Shown: positions 56,454-64,000 of the stretch, one piece after another
How the letters are laid out: each line of letters begins with the position of its first letter
How positions within the stretch are numbered: position 1 is the first letter of the stretch
NCBI GenBank assembly: GCA_000620205.1
Contig: JHVP01000010.1
Location: 62,001 to 126,000 of the forward strand
Length of the DNA: 64,000 nt
Origin: Geodermatophilaceae bacterium URHA0031
Lineage (GTDB): Bacteria; Actinomycetota; Actinomycetes; Mycobacteriales; Geodermatophilaceae
Reading direction: 5' to 3'
Program-made: the position numbers and the translations under genes
The notes under the pieces: generated by a model
Databases searched by the model: none
Told to the model about the DNA's origin: nothing
What the model saw: the letters and a program-made list of their open reading frames with translations, nothing else

Positions 56454-57661
56454 CGGGCACCTCCGCTGCGCAACACCTCGGTGATCTCCGGCCTGGGGTC
56501 GTCGGGGAGTTCGGCGGCGAGCTTCTCGATCGCCTCCCGGGCACCGGGGGTGAGCCGGGCCGGGACCGCGACCTCCACGGTGACCAGCAGGTCCCCGGGC
56601 GTGCCCTTGGCGTGCACGCCCCGGCCGCGGACCCGGAAGGTGCGCCCGCTGGAGGTGCCGGCCGGGACCTTGAGCGACACGGAGCCGTCCAGGGTGGGGA
56701 CGGTCAGCGTCGTGCCGAGCGCCGCCTCGGCGAAGGACACCGGGACGGTGAGGGTGAGGTCGTTGCCGCTCCGGCCGAAGAGCTCCGACCCGGAGACGTG
56801 GACGACGACGAACAGGTCGCCCGGGGGCCCACCGCGCCGGCCGGGTGCCCCCTTGCCGGCCAGCCGGATGCGCTGGCCGTCCTTGACCCCGGCCGGGATC
56901 CGGACGGTGATGGTCCTGGTCTGGGTGGTGACGCCGCTGCCCTTGCACTCCGGGCACGGGTCGTCGACCACCGAGCCGGTGCCCCGGCACTCCCGGCACG
57001 GCTCGGAGAATGCGAACGCGCCCTGGCTGCGGCTGGTGACACCGGCGCCGTTGCACACCGGGCAGGTGTGCGGGCTGGTGCCGGGCCTCGCGCCGTTGCC
57101 GTGGCAGGTCGGGCAGGTGCCCGGGCTCTGCATGCGCAGCGGCACGGTCACCCCGAGCACCGCCTCGTCGAACGCCAGCGTCGCCTCGGTCTCGACGTCC
57201 TGCCCGCGGGCCGGACCGGATGCGGCCTGCTGCCGGCTCCGGGTGCCACCGGGGGCGCCACCGGTGAAGAGCCCGCCGAAGATGTCGCCCAGGCCGCCGG
57301 CCCGGCCGCCGCCGGGGGCACCAGCGCCGCCGAAGATGTCGCCGAGGTCGAAGGGCTGCCCACCCGGGGCACCGCCGGGGAAGCCACCGGGGGCACCGGC
57401 ACCGGGCCGGAACCCGCCGGAGCCGAACAGCCGGCGGGCCTCGTCGTACTCGGCCCGCCGCTTGGCGTCCGAGAGCACGTCGTAGGCCTCGGAGACCTCC
57501 TTGAAGCGGGTCTCCGCCTGCGTGTTCCCCGGGTTCTTGTCCGGGTGCAGCTCACGGGCCAGCTGCCGGTAGGCCTTCTTGATGGCCGCGGCGTCGGCGT
57601 CCTTGGCGACGCCCAGGGCCGCGTAGTAGTCCTTCTCGATGAAGTCCCGGGTGCTGCTCAT
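56450..57661 (-). CDS. dnaJ: Chaperone DnaJ
   Basis: A 403-residue Hsp40 that stimulates DnaK. The J-domain starts at residue 10 with DYYAALGV and contains HPDKN. A Gly/Phe/Ala-rich linker with GGAPGG repeats spans 78-145. Four zinc repeats follow ([32 protein letters not shown]), then the substrate-binding C-domain. Start ATG 57661 with GAGGAGG about 8 nt upstream. A strong hairpin separates it from grpE. Confidence 0.96.
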   Translation of the reverse strand: MSSTRDFIEKDYYAALGVAKDADAAAIKKAYRQLARELHPDKNPGNTQAETRFKEVSEAYDVLSDAKRRAEYDEARRLFGSGGFRPGAGAPGGFPGGAPGGQPFDLGDIFGGAGAPGGGRAGGLGDIFGGLFTGGAPGGTRSRQQAASGPARGQDVETEATLAFDEAVLGVTVPLRMQSPGTCPTCHGNGARPGTSPHTCPVCNGAGVTSRSQGAFAFSEPCRECRGTGSVVDDPCPECKGSGVTTQTRTITVRIPAGVKDGQRIRLAGKGAPGRRGGPPGDLFVVVHVSGSELFGRSGNDLTLTVPVSFAEAALGTTLTVPTLDGSVSLKVPAGTSSGRTFRVRGRGVHAKGTPGDLLVTVEVAVPARLTPGAREAIEKLAAELPDDPRPEITEVLRSGGAR

Positions 57662-57692
57662 CGGGCGCCTCCTCTCTGTCCAGCTGCTGACG

Positions 57693-57731
57693 GGCCGGTC
57701 TCCCCTCCGCGCTGCGGAGGGGAGACCGGCC
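57693..57731 (-). terminator. Strong hairpin between grpE and dnaJ
   Basis: GGCCGGTCTCCCCTCCGC and its exact complement (18 bp each) enclose GCT. It lies inside the dnaK operon, 12 bp after the grpE stop, and no promoter is evident before dnaJ, so it should act as an attenuator or processing site. Confidence 0.78.
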
Positions 57732-57743
57732 GGGGTGTCGTGC

Positions 57744-58511
57744 TCAGCCGACGGCCGGGCCCGCGCCCGGCTGCTCGTCGGCAGGGGCGTCGGCCCCGTC
57801 GGTCACGGGCTCGGCGGTCAGGGGCTCGGCGGTCAGGGGCTCGGCCGCGACCGGCGCCGGGGACTCCGGGTCGGTCACCCCGACCATCGCCGTGCGCAGC
57901 ACCCGGTCACCGCGCCGGAAACCCGGCCGGAGCACCGTGGTGGCGGTCGGCACGGACACCTCGGGTGAGGTGTCGTGCAGCACCGCCTCGTGCAGCGACG
58001 GGTCGAAGGCGTCCCCCGGAGCGCCGAACGACGTCACGCCGAGCCCCTCGAGGAGGCCCAGGACCCGGTCGGCGACGACCTTGAACGCCCCGGTCAGGTC
58101 ACCGTGGTCACGCGCCCGCTCGATGTCGTCGACGATCGGGAACAGCTGGCCGGCGAAGCGCTCCGCGGCCTGGTCCGTGACCAGCACCCGGTCCCGCTCG
58201 ACCCGGCGCCGGTAGTTGGCGTACTCCGCGGTGACCCGCTGGAGGTCCTCGGTGCGCTCGGCCAGCTGACGCGTGGCGTCGTCGGTCACCACACCGCCCA
58301 CCGGCTGGTCGGCGAGGTCCGCCGTGGTGTCGCTGAACTGCTCGCTCATCTGCTCTCCCTGCTCCGGCGCGGTGTCGCGCGGGTGTCCCTGCGCCGGCCG
58401 GGCGCTGATCGGCTGCTGCTCGCCCGGCACGCGGGCCGCCCCGCTGGTCGGGTCGATGCGCCGCTTGTCCCGGATCACGACCCGGGGCGGTTGTTCGTCT
58501 CGTTGGCTCAT
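57744..58511 (-). CDS. grpE: Nucleotide exchange factor GrpE
   Basis: A 255-residue homodimeric exchange factor for DnaK. It begins with the actinobacterial [14 protein letters not shown] segment. The long coiled-coil and head contain [33 protein letters not shown], and [12 protein letters not shown]. The C-terminus has PLTAE repeats and an acidic tail. ATG 58511, GGGGAGAG upstream. The dnaK-grpE gap holds another hairpin. Confidence 0.95.
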   Translation of the reverse strand: MSQRDEQPPRVVIRDKRRIDPTSGAARVPGEQQPISARPAQGHPRDTAPEQGEQMSEQFSDTTADLADQPVGGVVTDDATRQLAERTEDLQRVTAEYANYRRRVERDRVLVTDQAAERFAGQLFPIVDDIERARDHGDLTGAFKVVADRVLGLLEGLGVTSFGAPGDAFDPSLHEAVLHDTSPEVSVPTATTVLRPGFRRGDRVLRTAMVGVTDPESPAPVAAEPLTAEPLTAEPVTDGADAPADEQPGAGPAVG

Positions 58512-58525
58512 CGTCTCTCCCCGCG

Positions 58526-58553
58526 CCACCGGCCCGGTCTCCCGGGCCGGTGG
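58526..58553 (-). terminator. Hairpin between dnaK and grpE
   Basis: CCACCGGCCCGG and CCGGGCCGGTGG pair over 12 bp around TCTC. It lies between the dnaK stop and the grpE ribosome-binding site. Confidence 0.7.
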
Positions 58554-58573
58554 GCACGATCACGGACGGAGGG

Positions 58574-60451
<1,878 letters not shown>

Positions 60452-60535
60452 GGAAGGCCTCTCCTTGCTCAGTGACGGGGTGGTGCTGGTCCGGGAGCCG
60501 AGGGCCGGGAGGCGCTGCGAGGTGCCGCAAGAGCC

Positions 60536-60554
60536 TTGCGCCGGGTCCGCTCAA
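60536..60554. promoter_or_regulatory. HAIR-like operator of dnaK
   Basis: TTGCGC-N7-GCTCAA on the plus strand (TTGAGC-N7-GCGCAA on the minus strand) keeps the exact N7 spacing of HAIR with one mismatched pair. It lies just downstream of the predicted dnaK transcription start. Confidence 0.6.
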
Positions 60555-60570
60555 CTTTCCTGCCCAGGGT

Positions 60571-60597
60571 AACGGCAGTGCGCGCGCCGGTGTTCCC
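60571..60597 (-). promoter_or_regulatory. SigH/SigR-type promoter of dnaK, GGGAAC-N18-GTT
   Basis: GGGAAC (60597-60592), 18 nt, GTT (60573-60571) on the minus strand, the same spacing as at clpB. TACCCT (60571-60566) overlaps it and could be a SigA -10. Leader about 110 nt. Confidence 0.75.
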
Positions 60598-60719
60598 GGG
60601 GTCCACGGGTCCGCCCCGCCCCCGGCGAGCTGGGGTTACCGGCAAGTAGCCTGCAGCGACCCGGTTATCGTCCGTCCGGGTGGGCGAAGACGCCTGCGCA
60701 CGCGCACGAGAGGGAGCCC

Positions 60720-63008
60720 ATGGGCCCGTTGCAGATCGTCCTCGGCACGCTCGCCGTGCTCCTGCTCGTCGTGTCGGTGGTCTACGCCACCAAGGCGGTC
60801 CGCGCGATGCTCCGCATCTTCCGGACCGGCCAGCCGGACCCCACCCGCTCCGGGCAGGTCGGCCCGCGCCTGAAGACGCTCGCCGTGGAGTCCCTGGGCC
60901 ACACCCGGATGCTCAAGTGGTCGGCCATCGGCGCCGCGCACTGGTTCGTCTTCCTGGGCTTCTACGGCCTCTTCCTCACCCTGGTCGAGGCCTTCGGCGA
61001 GGTGTGGAACCCGGAGTGGCACCTGCCCCTGATCGGCGAGTGGAGCCTGTGGAACCTCTTCGTCGACGTGATCGGCACCGGCACCGTCCTCGGCATCGTC
61101 TACCTGATCATCCGGCGGCAGTGGGACCACCCGCGCCGCAAGGGCCGCGCCAGCCGCTTCGCCGGCACCAACGAGGGCCGCGGCTACTTCGTCGAGGCCG
61201 TCGTCCTCACCATCGGCATCTGCATCCTGCTGATCCGGGCCGTCAAGATCTCCGCCGGGCTCACCGACGCCCCCGCCTGGTCGCACCCGGTCTCCGGCGC
61301 GCTGGCGAACATCGTCCCGGGCAACCCCGACCTGCTCTCGGTGATCGCGTTCATCAAGATCGTGGTGAGCCTGGTCTGGCTGATCACCATCTCCCGCGTG
61401 CTCAACATGGGCGTCGCCTGGCACCGGTTCAGCGCGTTCTTCAACATCTACTGGAAGCGCGAGGCCGACGGCGGTGTGGCGCTGGGCCCGCTGCAGCCGA
61501 TGATGAGCGCCGGCAAGCCGATCGACTTCGAGGACCCGGGCGAGGACGACACCTTCGGCCGCGGCAAGATCGAGGACTTCACCTGGAAGGGGATGCTGGA
61601 CTTCACCACCTGCACCGAGTGCGGGCGGTGCCAGAGCCAGTGCCCGGCCTGGAACACCGGCAAGCCGCTGTCGCCCAAGATGGTCGTGATGGACCTGCGC
61701 GACCACCTCTACGCCAAGGCCCCGTACCTGACCGGCGCCACCAAGGCCTCCGAGGACGCCCCGAACTTCGCCGACTTCACCGTGCTCGAGCCCAGCGCCG
61801 AGCAGGAGTGGGCCTCGGGCTACGCCCGCATCGAGGGCACCAACGACGCCCAGGCGCACCGCCCGCTGGTCGGGACGCTGGAGGAGGGCGGGGTCATCGA
61901 CCCCGACGTCCTGTGGAGCTGCACCAACTGCGGCGCCTGCGTCGAGCAGTGCCCGGTCGACATCGAGCACGTCGACCACATCATGGACATGCGCCGCTAC
62001 CAGACCATGATCGAGTCCAGCTTCCCCTCCGAGGCCGGCGTGATGATGCGCAACCTGGAGAACCGCGGCAACCCGTGGGGCGTGGGCGGCAACGTCCGCG
62101 AGGATTGGATGAAGGACCTGGACTTCGAGGTCCGGCAGGTCGACGGCGCGATCGACGACGACGTCGAGTACCTGTTCTGGGTGGGCTGCGCCGGTGCCAT
62201 CGACGACCGGGCCAAGAAGGTCACCAAGGCCGTCGCGGAGCTGCTGCACCTCGCCGGCGTGGAGTTCGCCGTCCTCGGCTCGGGCGAGACCTGCTCGGGC
62301 GACCCGGCCCGCCGGATGGGCAACGAGTTCCTCTTCCAGCAGCTGGCCATGGAGAACGTCGAGACCCTCAACGCGGTCTTCGAGGAGCGCCCGGCCGGCC
62401 GGCGGAAGATCGTCGCCACCTGCCCGCACTGCTTCAACTCGATCAACCGCGAGTACCCGCAGCTGGGCGGCGACTACGACGTCGTGCACCACACCCAGCT
62501 GCTGGGCCGGCTGGTCGAGGAGGGCCGGCTGACCCCGGTCACCCCGGTCGACCGCAAGGTCACCTACCACGACCCCTGCTTCCTGGGACGGCACAACAAG
62601 GTCTACACGCCCCCGCGGGAGATCCTCGACTCCGTCCAGGGCCTGACCACCCAGGAGATGCACCGCTGCAAGGACCGCGGCTTCTGCTGCGGTGCCGGCG
62701 GCGCGCGGATGTGGATGGAGGAGAAGATCGGCAAGCGGATCAACGTCGAGCGCACCGAGGAGGCGCTCGACCTCGACCCCGACGTCATCTCCACCGCCTG
62801 CCCGTTCTGCATCACCATGCTGAGCGACGCGGTCACCAGCAAGAAGCAGGCCGGGGAGGCCAAGGAGCACGTCGAGGTGCTCGACGTGAGCCAGATCCTG
62901 CTCCGCTCGCTGGCCCCGGTGGGCGCGCCGGGCACCGGGTCCGGGCCGGGCGTGGGCACCGAGCCCGACGACCCGGCCGGGACCGGCTCGCCGGCCACCC
63001 AGCACTAA
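60720..63008 (+). CDS. etfD: Membrane Fe-S oxidoreductase, EtfD/HdrD type
   Basis: A 762-residue protein with about five N-terminal membrane helices (to residue 225; a NarI-like haem-binding segment is possible), two 4Fe-4S motifs CTECGRCQSQCP near 297 and CTNCGACVEQCP near 400, and C-terminal cysteine-rich domains with CPHCFNSINREYP near 568 and FCCGAGG near 656. It matches actinobacterial Rv0338c-like proteins, for which transfer of electrons from electron-transfer flavoprotein to menaquinone in fatty acid oxidation has been proposed (EtfD). GAGAGGGAG precedes ATG 60720. Divergent from dnaK; TAGCCT at 60647 may be its -10. Confidence 0.87.
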   Translation: MGPLQIVLGTLAVLLLVVSVVYATKAVRAMLRIFRTGQPDPTRSGQVGPRLKTLAVESLGHTRMLKWSAIGAAHWFVFLGFYGLFLTLVEAFGEVWNPEWHLPLIGEWSLWNLFVDVIGTGTVLGIVYLIIRRQWDHPRRKGRASRFAGTNEGRGYFVEAVVLTIGICILLIRAVKISAGLTDAPAWSHPVSGALANIVPGNPDLLSVIAFIKIVVSLVWLITISRVLNMGVAWHRFSAFFNIYWKREADGGVALGPLQPMMSAGKPIDFEDPGEDDTFGRGKIEDFTWKGMLDFTTCTECGRCQSQCPAWNTGKPLSPKMVVMDLRDHLYAKAPYLTGATKASEDAPNFADFTVLEPSAEQEWASGYARIEGTNDAQAHRPLVGTLEEGGVIDPDVLWSCTNCGACVEQCPVDIEHVDHIMDMRRYQTMIESSFPSEAGVMMRNLENRGNPWGVGGNVREDWMKDLDFEVRQVDGAIDDDVEYLFWVGCAGAIDDRAKKVTKAVAELLHLAGVEFAVLGSGETCSGDPARRMGNEFLFQQLAMENVETLNAVFEERPAGRRKIVATCPHCFNSINREYPQLGGDYDVVHHTQLLGRLVEEGRLTPVTPVDRKVTYHDPCFLGRHNKVYTPPREILDSVQGLTTQEMHRCKDRGFCCGAGGARMWMEEKIGKRINVERTEEALDLDPDVISTACPFCITMLSDAVTSKKQAGEAKEHVEVLDVSQILLRSLAPVGAPGTGSGPGVGTEPDDPAGTGSPATQH

Positions 63009-63065
63009 AGGACCACCCTTCCCCCCACGCCTCGCACGCTCGGCGCGGTTCCCTGAAGGGTGGCC
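63009..63065 (+). repeat. Stop-codon-adjacent hairpin repeat, copy 3
   Basis: Begins at the base after the etfD stop: AGGACCACCCTTC on the left, GAAGGGTGGCC on the right, CACGCCTCGCACGCTCGGCG in the loop. The arms differ from copies 1 and 2 but still pair, which supports a hairpin role. Confidence 0.7.
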
Positions 63066-63081
63066 GTAGGAGACTGAGGGC

Positions 63082-63642
63082 GTGAGCTCCTTCTTCGGTG
63101 GGGCCCGCGGGCGGGAGGACCCCGAGCTGGCCGCGGGCAACCGCCGCACCCGGCTGCACTACGCCCGCGACGTCAACGACCAGCGGGCGCTGGCCGACGA
63201 CACCCCGCCGATCCGGCGCGGCCGGAACTGGACCTGGTTCGCTGTCGCCGTCGTCGTGATGGCGGTGCTCGGCTTCGCCGGCAGTCGCGGGGCCGAGGAG
63301 GTGCCGATCACCGCCGACTGCGACACCCCCGGCATCGCGGTCGCGAGCAGCCAGGTGACCGCGGGGCAGGCGCTGCGCTTCCGGCTCACCGGTCCCGACG
63401 ACACCGACTACGTGGTCACCCTGGACGGCGAGCCGGTCCGCGGGGACGCCGGCAGCACGGTCTCGTACACCCAGACGGCGGCCGGCCCCGCGCTGCAGCT
63501 GCAGCAGTGCCTGAGCCCGACGCTGCTGCTGGCCGCACCGGCCGGGGACGGTCCGCACGAGCTGACGCTGCTGCGGCTGGCCGCGGACGGCAGCACCACG
63601 CCCGCCGCGACGACCACCGTCCAGGTGAGCGGCACGCGCTGA
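63082..63642 (+). CDS. Hypothetical membrane-anchored protein
   Basis: A 186-residue protein I do not recognise. An N-terminal cytoplasmic segment of about 50 residues (Arg-rich) leads to one helix (WFAVAVVVMAVLGFAGS), and the rest (about 115 residues) would be extracytoplasmic, with two Cys (ADCDTPG and LQQCLSP) that could form a disulfide. The exterior is beta-rich with Thr/Ala repeats. GTG 63082. It follows etfD after repeat copy 3. Confidence 0.72.
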   Translation: MSSFFGGARGREDPELAAGNRRTRLHYARDVNDQRALADDTPPIRRGRNWTWFAVAVVVMAVLGFAGSRGAEEVPITADCDTPGIAVASSQVTAGQALRFRLTGPDDTDYVVTLDGEPVRGDAGSTVSYTQTAAGPALQLQQCLSPTLLLAAPAGDGPHELTLLRLAADGSTTPAATTTVQVSGTR

Positions 63643-63650
63643 GCGCACGG

Positions 63651-63656
63651 TAGACA
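63651..63656 (+). promoter_or_regulatory. -10 box TAGACA of the DUF389 gene
   Basis: TAGACA, 6 nt, GTG 63663. It differs from TANNNT only at the last base. Confidence 0.4.
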
Positions 63657-63662
63657 TCGCGG

Positions 63663-64000
63663 GTGCTCCTCCACCTCCGCGTCACGGTCCCGGCCGGGCG
63701 CAGCGCCGACGTGCTGCAGCTGCTCGACAGCGATCCCGGCGTCGCCCACCTGGCGCTCGTCCGGGGTGGCTCCGTGCGGCCGGAGGGCGACCTCTTCCTC
63801 GTCGACGTCGCCCGCGAGTCGGCCGACCAGCTGATCGACGCGCTGCGCGGGCTGCACGTGGACCGGGACGGCGGCATCGCGATGGAGACCGTGGACGCCG
63901 CGGTGTCCCGACCCGCGGAGGACGCCGAGCGCCGGGCACCGGGGAGCGGCTCGGACGCCGTCGTCTGGGAGCAGGTCGTCCGCTCGACCGCCACGGACGC
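63663..64000 (+). CDS. DUF389 domain protein, N-terminal part (cut by window end)
   Basis: 112 residues are visible and the frame is open at the window end. The start VLLHLRVTVPAGRSADVLQL, the pattern DPGVAHLALVRGG and FLVDVARESADQLIDAL, and then AVVWEQVVRST fit the N-terminal cytoplasmic domain of the actinobacterial DUF389 (TIGR00341-type) membrane proteins. The membrane part lies beyond the window. GTG start supported by the -10 box 6 nt upstream. Confidence 0.72.
   Translation, partial: MLLHLRVTVPAGRSADVLQLLDSDPGVAHLALVRGGSVRPEGDLFLVDVARESADQLIDALRGLHVDRDGGIAMETVDAAVSRPAEDAERRAPGSGSDAVVWEQVVRSTATD

Noticed and set aside
57780-57845. Tandem repeat near the grpE 3' end as a separate element
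   Set aside because: It simply encodes the PLTAE repeats of the GrpE C-terminal tail.
60636-63149. 837-codon open frame on the minus strand opposite etfD
   Set aside because: Same GC effect; composition is Gly/Arg/Ala/Asp with no domain pattern, while etfD carries ordered Fe-S motifs.

Overview
The window is very GC-rich actinobacterial chromosome. Lineage markers are a mycothiol-dependent formaldehyde dehydrogenase, DUF3073 and DUF3151 proteins, a dnaK-grpE-dnaJ-hspR heat-shock operon with HspR-type inverted repeats, three-subunit PurSQL, and many leaderless genes. I infer Geodermatophilaceae or a close relative (Blastococcus, Modestobacter, Geodermatophilus), but no rRNA or marker gene fixes this. 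I saw no rRNA, tRNA, CRISPR array, insertion sequence or prophage gene, and no gene-free stretch longer than 300 bp.

Region 1 (1-21.5 kb) is mostly purine synthesis, on the minus strand in several units: purF-purM, purS-purQ-purL-SCP-like gene, purB-purC, purD and purA. Between them lie an amino-acid dehydrogenase, a DUF3073 gene, the formaldehyde detoxification pair mscR plus a metallo-hydrolase, an OFA-type transporter with a 48-residue partner, a PilZ protein, an AI-2E family permease, rsgA and a glycerophosphodiesterase.

Region 2 (21.5-36.2 kb) carries an ABC permease/ATPase pair without a binding protein, a GPGG small membrane protein, DUF3151 with class II aldolase, two FAD enzymes, DedA, pyrE, a fasciclin lipoprotein, two convergent related four-helix membrane proteins, clpB, and an OhrR/OsmC peroxide pair.

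Region 3 (36.2-55.4 kb) holds a MarR-controlled multidrug exporter and then a C2/glyoxylate block: an FAD/Fe-S hydroxyacid dehydrogenase, a glyoxylate aminotransferase, a dicarboxylate carrier, a class III CoA-transferase with an enoyl-CoA hydratase, an IclR regulator, malate synthase, GlcDEF glycolate oxidase and a lactate/glycolate permease. Together they could import 2-hydroxyacids and dicarboxylates, oxidise glycolate to glyoxylate, and pass it to malate or glycine. A shared motif near two promoters suggests common regulation.

Region 4 (55.5-64 kb) is a MarR gene and hspR-dnaJ-grpE-dnaK (transcribed from dnaK), then an EtfD-like membrane Fe-S oxidoreductase, an anchored hypothetical protein and the start of a DUF389 gene.

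The most interesting material is non-coding. clpB and dnaK both carry SigH/SigR-type promoters (GGAAC-N18-GTT) interlocked with HspR-type repeats. Strong hairpins separate dnaK, grpE and dnaJ. About a dozen genes have a -10 box 6-8 nt before the start codon, implying leaderless mRNAs. There are two families of intergenic repeats and several long perfect palindromes. I found no clearly new defence or biosynthetic system.
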